Positions 10,881 to 21,089 of a stretch of 64,000 bases of DNA are shown one piece after another. Origin of the DNA: JAGOMW01 sp964644075 (GTDB lineage: Bacteria > Patescibacteriota > Gracilibacteria > BD1-5 > UBA2023). Position 1 is the first letter of the stretch. Each line of letters opens with the position of its first letter. Location of the stretch: assembly GCA_964644075.1 (NCBI GenBank), contig CAZXUQ010000003.1:86570-150569 (forward strand), in the 5' to 3' direction. The translations under genes and the position numbers were made by a program. Under the pieces are notes generated by a model that did no database searches, was not told where the DNA came from, and saw only the letters and a program-made list of their open reading frames with translations.

Positions 10881-11471
10881 TTATTTTTCTGTAGACTCTT
10901 TTTTATAAAAATCATTTTTAATTCACAGTAATGCAAAAATGACTATGAATTGCCACAAAAAATGTAAAAAGATAGTACTATAATAGTCTTCTGATGTAAA
11001 TATTATTATATTAAATAATCAAATTCAGGTCCAAGATAAAATCAAAAACCATATTTTTAAGAGGATTTTTGTTTTATCAGATCCAAAAAGTAAAAGCCAA
11101 AGAAAAATATACAAAATACCTATAAACCCTCATATAAAAGGGATTACTCACTCTCACAGAAAGCCTATTTGATATAAATAAAGTCAACCAAAAAATGTTC
11201 CAAAAAAAGATACGATATAGGATGTTGCTGTAACAATAAATAGATAAAACAGAAAAAATAAATTTCTCTCTCAAGTCAATTTCAAAATAGATATAAGTAT
11301 TATCCCAAAGATGATTCAGCCTGCGGGTCATATTTTCATATTATAGCCACTGTGATCATGGCTAGGAAAATTATCGTAGGTAAGTCCAAACGTATAGAGT
11401 AGTATACATATGAGAATGCTCCCAAGAAGTGCAAGTAAAATAGATTTTGCTTTCGGGTCAACTTTTTTCAT
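10881..11471 (-). CDS. multi-spanning membrane protein, 196 aa
   Basis: With UGA = Gly the frame runs from MKKVDPKAKSILLALLG to TAA at 10881. About five hydrophobic segments are visible: AKSILLALLGSILICILL, IGPAGGIIFGIILISIL, NLFFLFYLFIVTATSYIV, IPFIGGFIGILYIFLWLLLF and IFLHLLWQ-like FLHFLWQFIVIFALLG. AT-rich codon use sets it apart from rel and pheT on each side. It starts 16 bases after the pheT stop. No family recognised. Confidence 0.8.
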
Positions 11472-11487
11472 GAGAGTAAACTTAATT

Positions 11488-13953
11488 TTATAAACTTCTG
11501 AGGTTGTACCCCTTCTCTGCCATATTCTCGATGACGAGATTTTGCACCATGAGTGCGTCTTCGTCTGATATCGTAGCTTCGTGATTGGACAGAGTGAAGG
11601 CGAAGTTGACACTCTTCTTCCCTGCTCAGACTTTTGCCTCATCCTCGTAGACAGAGTCGACGTGGACATCGGTGATCCATGGGTGTACTGCATCTATGAC
11701 CCGTGCGATGTCACCAGTTGGTGTATGGCTCGGGAGGACGAAGTTCAGCTCTCTTGGGATCGTCTGGTAGCGGGAAATCGGCGCAAATCTCACATCTCGA
11801 TCCTGCATGAGCGAGAGGATGAGTTCATAGTCAGCATCGAAGGAGAGTGTCCCGCGCGGGAGATCGAAACTCTCAGAAACCATCGGATGCAGTTCTCCGA
11901 AAGTCATGATGATGCGGTCATCGAGAGCGTAATTCCCCACTGCTCACGGATGATAGAGGGCGCTCTTTGTACCCGTATGGATCGGTGGTATATATCAGAG
12001 AGTATCCATGAGATATCCCTCGATATCTCGTCTGAGTCTCTCCATCGACCCTCAGATGAGGATTCCTGCGAAGCGTTTTTTCTCAGAAAATGGTTTTATC
12101 GCGATATTTTGCAAGAGATCATCATTGAGCGTATTCACGGGGTCTTTGGTATAGATTTTCCCGATTTCGAAAAATCCAAAATGCTCACTGTACTTCAGGT
12201 TCTCACTCGCACTCATCGCGAGACGAGGAGCGAGAGAGCGTCGCATGTGAGTATACTCTTCGTTGTAGGCATTTCTGACACTGACAGCATCACTCATATC
12301 GGTGAGTCCGATACGTGCATCGAGTGCAGCACTCGAGAACGAATAACTATAGACCTCGTTCCATCATTTCTCACTCCAGTATCTGAGCGTGAGGTCACGG
12401 AGTGCTATCTCGTGATTTTTCTTTGCGATCGAGAATCCTCCTGAGAGACTTGTCAGTGGTGTATGGTCATATCAGTAGACACGAGCGACCTCCTCGGCGA
12501 TATCTTCTTTGATATTGATATCTTTACTTGCGCGCCATGATGGTACAGTGACGGTGATGGTTTGATCTGTGCTCGCGACTCCAAAACCAAGTCTTTCGAG
12601 GATGGCATCGACTCTATCATGAGGGATCGTGACCCCTGCTTTCATATCGATAAAATCATAGTCTACATCGATCGTGATATGACGAACCTGAGACTCATCG
12701 AGATAGTGGGATACTCATACTATATTGATCTCTTTGCCGAGGAATTCGAGATACTCGATCACACGAGGAAATGTCGAACCCGCGAGAAGTGGATCGAGAG
12801 ATTTCTCATACCTCGTGCTCGCATCGGTACGGATCGCATGTCGCTGTGCTGTGAGGCGTATCGTCGTCGCATCGAAACACGCAGATTCCCAGATGATATT
12901 TCGAGTGGTCTCACTCACTGCAGAGTGGAGTCCTCCCATCACGCCTGCGAGAGAAAGTGGTCATTTGTCATCGGCGATGACCATGTCGTTTTCAGTGAGG
13001 GTATATTCGATGTTGTTGAGAGCGAGGAGTTTTTCTCCTGTTTTTGCCATACGGACACGGATGGCTCCACTCACTTTATCCGCATCAAAGACATGCATCG
13101 GCTGACCATACTCAGTCATCATGAGATTGGTGATATCGACGAGGTCCATCTTGGGCCCGAGACCTGCACGTTCCATCATGAGGGATATTCCCCATGGAGA
13201 TTTTCCGACGGTGATATTTTCCATCCCCATCGTGTGAAATGCGAGACATTTATCCGTCTCTATGATACTATCGATAATTTTTGCATTAGGTTCGTTTTTC
13301 TTACTGTACTCAGTTTTCTCGACATCGAAAACAGCATGAAACTCTCGTGCATTCCCGATGATCGAAAAAAGGTCAGGACGATTGGTGATAAATTTATTAT
13401 CGATCTCAAATGTGATATCTCGAAGTGCATAGTGATACACTTTCCCCTCTCGTCCAGGAAATGGGAGCGTGAGATCAAAAAATGATTTGCCAACCATAGA
13501 TTCGAGAAGATCCTTTTCCCAAGTTTCTTCGAGTATCATGATCCCGTCTGCCTCTATCTGTGAGAGTCCGAGTTCATCGTCTGAACAGATCATCCCACGA
13601 CTCATCATCCCTGCCATCATACGTTCTCCGATGACGAAATCTCCAGGGAGCACTGCCCCGACCATTGCTACAGGCACGTAGAGGGCATTGATAATATTGG
13701 GCGCTCAGGTGAGGATGGTTGTCTTACCGTGAGTCCCGAGATCTACCTCTACGATAGAGAGTTTTTTACTTTCTGGATGTTTCTCACAGGAGATCACCTT
13801 CCCTACGACGACTTTATCCAGAAAGTGCTCCTCTATCCCATCGATTTCTGCAGTATGGATCGAGTATTCGTGAGCGAGTTCTTTGGTTGAGTATTTTTCG
13901 AAGAGGGTCGAAAGCGGTGTATAGAGAGATATCCAGGAAAGAGGGATTTTCAT
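11488..13953 (-). CDS. pheT: phenylalanyl-tRNA synthetase beta subunit
   Basis: 821 residues, the normal length. It begins MKIPLSWISLY, has the N-terminal tRNA-binding (EMAP-like) segment VVVGKVISCEKHPESKKLSI, the B3/B4 core (ALRDITFEIDNKFITNRPDL, QPMHVFDADKVSGAI), B5, and the C-terminal FDX-ACB anticodon-recognition domain (PIPRE-like FAPISRYQTIPRELNFVLP). It pairs with PheS to charge tRNA-Phe; pheS is not in this window. UGA codons split it into five segments under code 11. A pyrimidine tract (TTTTTTTCT) touches the ATG. Upstream on the same strand is the DUF4265-like gene. Confidence 0.96.
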
Positions 13954-13972
13954 AGAAAAAAAGTTAAAAGTC

Positions 13973-14452
13973 TTATATTTGGTTTTTATGTTTCTTTGAG
14001 AGCCAGGGTTCTGCGTATGCTATTATTTTATCTTTTTCCAATTCATCGAGAAACTTCTTTATTTTTTTATAGTTCATTTTTTTGAGTACTTCCATACTGA
14101 AGTATGTATCATTCACCTTTTCTGAAGTACAGCCAAGTTTTTGAAACTGTTCACGGATGATATCAATATTTTTTAATCATTTTTTTCCTAGAAGTGATAC
14201 CTGTATGATTGAATTACCAGAATATTCAACCACTTTTCGAAAGGTTAACATTTCTTCATCTTCATCATATTCTGCATGTACAATATCATCTGATGCGATC
14301 GGAGGTCAATAGAATGGTATATTTTCTATCTTATAGAGCCCACTTTGCTCATCTACCACACTAGCCCACATAGTTTCTACAGTTTCTTCTTCTAGAACGT
14401 CACTATAAAAACGTACTAGAATTTTCACTAAGCTATTCACTTTTTTAGCCAT
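13973..14452 (-). CDS. DUF4265-like protein, 159 aa
   Basis: The segment LVKILVRFYSDVLEEETVET, followed by MWASVVDEQSGLYKIENIPF and SDDIVHAEYDEDEEML, matches the pattern I know for DUF4265: an Leu-trp-ala motif, then Tyr-x-hydrophobic-Asn-hydrophobic-Pro-Phe, then a D-x-V. The molecular role of that family is unknown. AT-rich codons. It is the first gene of the minus-strand run toward rel; the divergent VirB2-like gene starts 102 bases away. Confidence 0.75.
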
Positions 14453-14542
14453 TTCTGCATATTAGGAGTGATCCTGAGTATATAAAAAGGCTATGAAAAA
14501 GCAAAAGGATGTGAAAAATTTTGTTTTTTTGAAGTGAAGTGA

Positions 14543-14548
14543 TATAGT
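14543..14548 (+). promoter_or_regulatory. -10-like TATAGT box before the VirB2-like gene
   Basis: TATAGT is separated by six bases from the ATG at 14555, a spacing that would give a leaderless mRNA. Confidence 0.4.
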
Positions 14549-14554
14549 GAAACC

Positions 14555-15226
14555 ATGAAATTCATTAAACTTTCCATACTTTTTATTCTGTTTATTGCTT
14601 CAATTTGAGCTTTTGCTGCGAGTAATAATACGGTAAATATAAATTGAACCACCGTTGTGATGAAAGAAATTTGAGGCGTCCGATGAACTCCAAGCTTTCA
14701 ATGATGGCAGGGTGACTATAATGGTAAACCTATAACCCTAAGATGAGAACTAGGCTCTATGGAGGTTACTTATAACTGAAAAACAAAACTAATCTCAGAT
14801 CTTACAGAGGAGAATTGAGATAGTAAAATTACATCAGCTATTAATGAATTATGATGAGAAAACAAATCAACTGTGTGATGATCTGCAGGTCAAAATTCAC
14901 CTTCATCTTGAGAAAAATACTGTTCAGATAATCTTCTCTGAATTTGTAGCGACTACCTCAGAAAAGGTGATATAAACATTAACGACATCCCTCTCATGAT
15001 CGTCTCTATTATCCAGTTTCTCATGGGGATAGCTGCCTCTGTCGCAGTCGTCGCACTAATCTACCATGCTGTACGTATGCAGCTCGCGAGCGGTATCACC
15101 TGAGATAGCTCATGAGTAGACAAGGCGAAAGGTGGTATGAAGTGAGCTGCTCTCGGATTTGTCCTCGCTATGTCCGCGTGGTTTCTCCTCACCAAGCTCA
15201 TCGAAATCCTCTCCACTAATACATAA
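14555..15226 (+). CDS. VirB2/TrbC-like small membrane protein with extracellular N-terminal domain
   Basis: 223 residues with many UGA = Gly codons. A signal peptide (MKFIKLSILFILFIASIGAFA) is followed by about 120 polar residues rich in Gly, Asn and Ser with two Cys pairs near residue 135 (KYCSDN, GICSDY). The C-terminal 75 residues hold two membrane spans (IVSIIQFLMGIAASVAVVAL and ALGFVLAMSAWFLLTKLI) joined by a short basic loop. That tail is the arrangement of VirB2/TrbC pilins. No VirB4 or other T4SS part is in the window, so the role in a pilus or secretion system is inference. Confidence 0.82.
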
Positions 15227-15231
15227 ACCAC

Positions 15232-15684
15232 ATGATACAGTGGCAGTTTGCATCCTCGAAAGAGCGTCCACCACAGTGGTACGTCATAGCACTCATCATC
15301 GTGCTCGTCCTCGTGATCTATGGCATCATCGAGGGTGTGTATATCATGTCTATCGTAGCATTTCTCTTCGCGGGAGTCTACATCCTGATGGAAAATAACG
15401 CTACCCCAGTAACAGTAGCCACTATCACTGATCGTGCTATAGAGGTCGGCAATACTCGCTACGAGATAGACACCTTCGAGCGCTTTACTCTCCTCAAAAA
15501 TGGTGATGACTTCGTGATGCTCAGACTTTTCGGAAAAAAATCTTTCGCATCTATCATCGATATACCACTCACATCTGAGGTCGATGCATATTATCTCAAG
15601 GATTTTCTCTCATCATATCTCTCTCTCGATACTGACGCTGACTGGAAGCAGAGCGATCGGATCATCCATGCGATGAAACTTTAG
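15232..15684 (+). CDS. two-TM membrane protein, 150 aa
   Basis: Starts 5 bases after the VirB2-like stop, so the two are one operon. MIQWQFASSKERPPQW precedes two hydrophobic spans (WYVIALIIVLVLVIYGIIEG, YIMSIVAFLFAGVYILM). The rest is a soluble beta-rich tail (AIEVGNTRYEIDTFERFTLL). In candidate-phyla genomes a PrgI-like two-TM protein often follows the VirB2-like gene; this could be such a protein but the sequence alone does not prove it. No UGA in frame. Confidence 0.8.
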   Translation: MIQWQFASSKERPPQWYVIALIIVLVLVIYGIIEGVYIMSIVAFLFAGVYILMENNATPVTVATITDRAIEVGNTRYEIDTFERFTLLKNGDDFVMLRLFGKKSFASIIDIPLTSEVDAYYLKDFLSSYLSLDTDADWKQSDRIIHAMKL

Positions 15685-15709
15685 GCTCAACATAACACAG
15701 AATTAGGAC

Positions 15710-15735
15710 AGATTTCTCGTTTCACTCAGAATGAC
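15710..15735 (-). repeat. REP-like GTCAT hairpin, single copy
   Basis: On the minus strand GTCATTCTGAGTGAAACG is followed by AGAAATCT, forming an imperfect hairpin capped by GTCAT. It belongs to the family also found at 19707, 26078, 56812 and 61681. Confidence 0.7.
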
Positions 15736-15746
15736 TAAATCAATAA

Positions 15747-15778
15747 GGGAAGAAAAGTTTTACTTTCTCCCCTTTTTT
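15747..15778 (+). terminator. terminator after the VirB2-like operon
   Basis: GGGAAGAAAAGT and ACTTTCTCCCC form an imperfect stem followed by TTTTTT. It separates the membrane-protein pair from gyrB. A TATACT box directly follows it at 15781-15786, so the terminator and the gyrB promoter overlap. Confidence 0.6.
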
Positions 15779-15811
15779 CGTATACTCCTCCTGATTTAAG
15801 CACCTTTTTCT

Positions 15812-17719
15812 ATGTCAAATACGTACGATAGCAGCAATATCCAAGTCCTCGAGGGTCTCGAACCAGTCCGCAAACGCCCGGGGATGTATATCGGATCGAC
15901 CGACGAACGTGGTCTCCACCACCTCGTATGGGAAATCGTCGATAACTCGATCGATGAGGCTATGGCAGGTCACGCTCGAAATATCACTGTCACTATGCAT
16001 GCTGATGGATCAGTCTCCGTCGAGGATGATGGTCGCGGTATCCCTGTCGATATCCATGCCAAGACTGGGAAATCTGCTCTCGAGACGGTCATGACCGTAC
16101 TCCATGCGGGTGGAAAATTTGGATGAGAAGAAAGTGGATACAAAGTCTCAGGAGGTCTCCACGGAGTGGGTGCCTCTGTGGTGAATGCCCTCTCGACCAA
16201 GATGCAAGTCTGGGTACACAAAGATGGAAAAGTCTATACTCAGTCCTATAAGATCGGAGTTCCTGATGCTCAGGTTGCTGATACAGGCGAAAAAACCAAT
16301 AAACACGGTACAGTCGTACGTTTCTGGCCTGATGCTACTATGTTTACGACGGTTGCGTTCGACTACGATACGATACGTACGCGCCTGAGACAACAAGCAT
16401 ATCTGACAAAAGGTATTACCCTCACGCTTGTCGATGAGTTTCAAAATTCGAAATATCGATTTTTCTTTGAGTGAGGGATCGAATCCTACGTTCACCATCT
16501 TAACCGTTCAGTTGAGCCAGTGGGTGAAGATGTCTTTTATGTCGATAAACAGATCGATCATATCCAGGTCGAGGTTGCTCTCCAGTACAAAAAAGATGAT
16601 TACAACGAACGAACTATTAGTTTCGTGAACAATGTTATCACTCCAGAGGGTGGTACACACGTCGTCGGGTTCAAGATGGCGCTGACTCGTACGATCAATA
16701 AATACGCACGTGAACAAGAAATCCTCAAAGAAAAAGACCAAAACCTCGCTAATGAAGATGTCGTCGAAGGGCTCACTGCTATCGTATCAGTGAAAGTCCC
16801 AGAGCCACAGTTCGAAGGTCAGACAAAATGAAAACTCGGAACTCCAGAAGCAAAATGAACGACGGATAAAGTCATGGGAGAATCATTTTATGACTTCCTC
16901 TCTGAGCATCCGAAGACAGCTCGTGCCATCATCGAAAAGTGTCTCCTCGCCGCTCGTGCTCGTGCTGCAGCACGCAATGCTCGTGATACCATCATCCGAA
17001 AGGGTGCTCTCGAGGGCTCTGGTCTCCCAGGGAAACTCGCCGACTGTTCGAGTAAGGATGCGAGCAAGTGTGAACTCTATATCGTAGAGGGGGACTCTGC
17101 GGGCGGAAGTGCGAAACAAGGACGCAATCGTGAATTCCAAGCCATCCTCCCACTTCGTGGTAAGATTTTGAATACTGAGCAAGCACGCCTCGATAAAGTC
17201 TTTGCCAATGGGGAAATCAAGAACCTCATCATCGCGCTCGGTACATCGATCGGTGAGTCATTTGATTACGGACGTCTTCGTTACCACCGTATCGTCATCA
17301 TGACGGATGCGGACGTCGACGGAGCTCATATCCGTACGCTCCTTCTCACGTTTTTCTTCCGATATTTCCGTCCGCTCGTCGAGAACGGTCATATCTTCAT
17401 CGCCAATCCTCCGCTCTACAAACTCTCAAAAGGAAAACAGGCATGGTATGCATATTCTGATGCCCAGAAACAGTCTATCATCGATACAGAAAATGTGACG
17501 ACAGAGGGTATCCAGCGATACAAGGGTCTCGGAGAGATGAATCCAGAGCAACTCTGGGAGACGACGATGGATCCTGATCAGCGCAAGATGTTCCGTGTGA
17601 CGATCGAGGATGCTGAGAGGGCTGATGCCGTGTTTCGTATGCTTATGGGCGAGGATGTCCCACCACGTAAACACTTCATCCAGTCACGAGCGACGAGTGT
17701 AGCCAATCTCGATGTATAA
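15812..17719 (+). CDS. gyrB: DNA gyrase subunit B
   Basis: 635 residues. The GHKL ATPase site shows EIVDNSIDEAMAGH, DDGRGIPVD, HAGGKFG-Gly-EE and SGGLHGVGASVVNAL. The TOPRIM domain shows LYIVEGDSAGGSAKQGR and IVIMTDADVDGAHIRTLLL. The C terminus has IQRYKGLGEMNPEQLWETTM. It introduces negative supercoils together with GyrA, which is not in this window. Four in-frame UGAs lie in the first two thirds; the UGA in FFFE-UGA-GIESYVHHLN sits where other GyrB proteins have Gly. The pyrimidine run CTTTTTCT touches the ATG. The last 281 codons have no UGA. Confidence 0.98.
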
Positions 17720-17730
17720 TATACTATAGA

Positions 17731-17763
17731 AAAATCCTCCCGAGTATTCGGGAGGATTTTTAA
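17731..17763. terminator. bidirectional terminator after gyrB
   Basis: AAAATCCTCCCGA and TCGGGAGGATTTTT pair perfectly over 13 bases with a GTAT loop. It serves gyrB and the convergent 615-aa gene, whose stop lies inside the T-run. Confidence 0.9.
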
Positions 17764-19607
17764 AATGTATGATGTATTTCCGCGTGTCCTGTATGAGTAG
17801 GTTTTCAGTATCTTGTCTCTCTTCATCCCGAAATCGAGAAATGTGTTTTCGGATCAAGTGTATAACGTAGTCCTCACTCTACCCGAGTTCTTTGAGTGAT
17901 AAATGGATTTTTGCTGATAATTTTTTGTCCTCAAAGACCTAAGCTCATATTACCAAGAGTATAGAAAATATCTCAACGTACTGTATTCATAAGTGGACTG
18001 ATCGATATGCTCGCGTTTCCTCATATTTTTGCGCTATTTTCGAGGATATGACTCACATCGAGTGCATATGTATTTGTCGGGAGGAAGTGATATAATCCCC
18101 TTTCATGAAGAGAAAGTTTATAAAATGTATTTGGAGTAACATCCGTTGGTGCCCATTGATACTCGCTTTCGATCGAGACTCAGAACTTTGAATTTTCTAC
18201 TATTTGCTCAGCTCGTATCGTATTTTTTATAGCGCCTTCTCCTGTTTGTGGATTTCTCCAGTTTCACGCTGTGGCCTGAGCGAGTATATGAGCACTTCCT
18301 CATGATGTGAGAGAGAAACCTCATTTTTTGATGAGGGTATTATACCAGTTTACTCAAAGAGAGAAAGCCCCTGTATCGCGAAATCATGGAGTATCAAACT
18401 TTGTCTTACTCGCAGATGCGTGAACTGTGAGAGTATTGCTTTCACTCCTGTACTGCCACCCAGTAGTGACAGAGGCGGTAGTAGATTTTACTCAGAGGAC
18501 TTCATCGAGAGAAATGCCTACTTGAGTAAACCAGTTATTTTTTGTCTTATTTGTGAGAGATACTTTTGTTCCAGTATTCATTATCCTGATGTCGATGCTT
18601 GATCACTCTGGTATTTTTTCTGGATTTTTTGCCCACTCTTCGATGAGGTGCTCTGCCGGGAATATCTTCGCTCGCATCCAGAGTGAGAGTGGAGTTTCTA
18701 TCTGTCCGAGGATTTCTCATTTTGCATTGATGAGGTAGTGAGTGAAGACCAAACTTTTTCTCGAGAGACTGAGCGTGTCGAGAGCGCTTTCGAGTGTTGG
18801 TGCTACGGTGATATCATGTTTCGTGATGATGAGGTAGGTAGGTTTTCCATTTTTTCCAGGGAGAGAGACTACAGCACCACCATCGCCATGACGTGTTCCA
18901 CCGAAACTCACCGCATCGATGCGGACTCAGGTCTCTCTGTAGATGAGATCTGTCATGCGCAGTACTACATCCTGAAAAAATAATCTCCGACTCCGTGGAT
19001 CTTTCATGATTTCTCCGAGTTCTGCTCTTTGTTCTGGCGTGAGTCTCGCTTGGATATTTTCGAGATCAGCAGGACTTTTGATCGTTCCGATGAGTGAGAG
19101 TATATTTGCGAGCTCTTCGGGATTTATTTTTGCGATGAGCTCACTGAGAAATCGACGAAATCTCTCTGCCTCACGACTCATACTTTGTGTCGAGAGAGTG
19201 AGAAGTGCCTGAGGGTTGGACGAGGCGCTCTCAATCTGTCTGAGAAATCTCTCGAGTCTCGTATCTCATGTCGCTCTGAAAAATCCTATAATCTCAGCAA
19301 AAGAAATAACTGGTTTTCCCGAGACTCTGTACTCTTCCCATTTTTCCTCGAGAAGTCTCACGATAGTAGGATCGAGAGCTGTTCCAGTAGTATCATGATA
19401 GACTCTTAGAAGAGAAGCAAACACTTCTTTGTGGTTCCAAAAACTATATAAAGTTCCATCTGGTAGTGCTAGTCTTATTTCGGCTCAAAGAGTAACACTT
19501 CAGGAGAGTATTTTTGCTACTTGAGTTCATGCAGTACGCACCTCAGCTCTCATATCGGGGAGCGCATTTGGATTGTAGTCAGGGAGTCCAGTATCGAAGA
19601 GTGGCAT
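17760..19607 (-). CDS. 615-aa protein of unknown function with beta-rich C-terminal half
   Basis: One frame from ATG 19605-19607 to TAA 17760-17762, with about 25 UGA = Gly codons. Residues 1-240 are mainly helical (MSREAERFRRFLSELIAKIN, LTPEQRAELGEIMKDPRSRR). Residues 240-310 look like a compact alpha/beta segment (VSFGGTRHGDGGAVVSLPG). The last 300 residues alternate short hydrophobic and polar strands rich in Gly, Ser, Thr and Asn (TLTVHASASKTKFDTPG, FSLGVNWYNTLI) and end in Phe. There is no signal peptide, so a secreted or outer-membrane beta barrel is unlikely despite the look of the tail. A CAATAT box lies 8 bases from the ATG. No family recognised. Confidence 0.8.
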
Positions 19608-19706
19608 AGAAAAAAATATTGGATAACTATATACTAAAAATTCTCCTTTGCAAAAGAAAAGAGAATTTTTCTATAAATAGTGTATAAATTATATCTAACT
19701 CACATG

Positions 19707-19736
19707 GATTCCTGCCTACGCAGGAATGACGAAACA
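19707..19736. repeat. REP-like GTCAT hairpin, 30-base repeat copy 1
   Basis: GATTCCTGCCTACGCAGG then AATGACGAAACA. The stem is TTCCTGC/GCAGGAA. It is identical to 26078-26107 except for one base in the loop. It lies downstream of the CAP-domain gene. Confidence 0.85.
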
Positions 19737-19738
19737 AT

Positions 19739-20530
19739 CTATTCCGTGATATGGTGAATAGTCATATAGTATCGCTTCTCACTCGGGACGACGATGATAT
19801 CCATCCCAATCTTCGTAAAGTACGGCTGTATGATCGTACGATAGTGTGCATCATAACTCTTCCCTTTTTCACTCATGAAGAAATCATAGGTCGTACGGAT
19901 ACTTGCGATGAGTTCGTCAGTACAGTCAGAGTCACTACAGGAGTAGTATCCGTATCCGACATTTTCCGTGTGTTTCGCGCGGTTTATCACCTTTGGGTTG
20001 ATACCGCGAGAGAGAAACCATGCGTCGATCACAGCGAAGTCATAGTAACTATCTCCAGGATTTCTCCTGTGGTGATTTTCTCCTCTTCCTTTCGCGAACT
20101 CCATGTTCCAGTCATGGGCAGTTGTATCGAGTCGGCTATCGAAACTGAGCATACCGAGAGAGAGACTCGCTCTCGTAGAGTTGTACCATGAGAGATAGGT
20201 AGCGCGGACACGGTTCATGTCGACGCCAGGGATAGTGGAGTTCACGCTATATGATGGGAGGTTTATCTGAGGTTGACTGTGTGGGATTGAGATACTTGGA
20301 GATGGTGCCTTGACTGGAGTTTTTGTTTGTGCGAGTTTGGCATTTTTTTCGGCTTTCTTCTCTGCGAGACGCATCTGGGACTTGAGTCGCTTCTCTGAGA
20401 AGTAGTTTTTTTTGTCGATTTTTGACTGACGCTCCATCTGGAGAGAGAGTGAAGGCTTCAGGACTACTCCCTGGGCAAATGTCTCTGTAGAAAAGAGGGT
20501 AATTATCGCGATGAGAAAAAGTTTTTTCAT
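19739..20530 (-). CDS. secreted CAP/SCP-domain protein
   Basis: 263 residues. Signal peptide MKKLFLIAIITLFSTETFA. A basic, Ala- and Lys-rich linker (RLAEKKAEKNAKLAQ, then Pro/Ser-rich) occupies residues 45-95. The CAP domain follows: MNRVRATYLSWYNSTRASL, TAHDWNMEFA, HTENVGYGYYSC and the C-terminal HYRTIIQPYFTKIGMDI. The conserved His and Glu of the CAP cavity are present (HTENVG, HYR). Such proteins act outside the cell and their activity in bacteria is mostly undefined. It contains no UGA. For an episymbiont-like cell it could act at a host contact, which is inference. Confidence 0.9.
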   Translation of the reverse strand: MKKLFLIAIITLFSTETFAQGVVLKPSLSLQMERQSKIDKKNYFSEKRLKSQMRLAEKKAEKNAKLAQTKTPVKAPSPSISIPHSQPQINLPSYSVNSTIPGVDMNRVRATYLSWYNSTRASLSLGMLSFDSRLDTTAHDWNMEFAKGRGENHHRRNPGDSYYDFAVIDAWFLSRGINPKVINRAKHTENVGYGYYSCSDSDCTDELIASIRTTYDFFMSEKGKSYDAHYRTIIQPYFTKIGMDIIVVPSEKRYYMTIHHITE

Positions 20531-20618
20531 GTAAATAGTTTAACATAATTTATTGACTTTTACAATAATTTAATATAAAATATACACAACTTCCCATTCA
20601 TATTCATAGATCAAAATT

Positions 20619-21074
20619 ATGACTTTACGATCAGTTTCTAGAGGCGCTCCTTTAGATAAATTCGATTCTCGAAACACCTGAGTAACCTGATTTCCTGAGA
20701 TCGGAGTTCCTAGAATGGTAGATGAGCTCATTTCTCCATACTATACTGAAGAGAAGCTTTGACAACTTAGTCATGATTTTCATGAAAAAAAACTTCCTAC
20801 TTTTGCTGACTTTTGTCAGTATCTCGTAGCCTTTAAAATAGTGACGAATGATCAACTAGATAAAATAGTCCATACGCCTTGACTTCAGATAGATACGATT
20901 ATGGAAAAATGGAACAATACCTATTGGATGACTACATTTACAAAGATATTGCTAACTAACCCGGCGAATACTGGTATAGATTTTAGTAGATCTTTAGCGC
21001 CATTTGCATGGGTTAAATTCTTACAAGTATTAAAAGAGTATTTTCTTATAAATAAAGACTCCCCTAAGGATTAG
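20619..21074 (+). CDS. hypothetical protein, 151 aa
   Basis: Runs from MTLRSVSRGAPLDKFD to TAG with four in-frame UGAs. It looks helical and globular (FADFCQYLVAFKIVTNDQLD), with no membrane span. AT-rich codon use. The TAG stop at 21072-21074 overlaps the TAA of convergent gatB at 21071-21073. No family recognised. Confidence 0.75.
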
Positions 21075-21089
21075 GAGAGTTTTTTTTGG
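21057..21089. terminator. terminator hairpin over two convergent stops
   Basis: ACTCCCCTAA pairs with TTAGGAGAGT and is followed by eight T. The hairpin contains the stop codons of both the 151-aa gene and gatB. Confidence 0.7.

Noticed and set aside
11581..13485. Long plus-strand ORFs (287 and 307 codons) opposite pheT
   Set aside because: pheT fills the same region in the other strand with all expected domains; the antisense frames are open only because of its codon bias.
13954..14452. T-box or other riboswitch in front of pheT
   Set aside because: The space upstream of pheT is 19 bases and is preceded by a coding gene on the same strand.
17760..18600. Outer-membrane beta barrel ending in Phe
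   Set aside because: There is no signal peptide and no other outer-membrane gene in the window.
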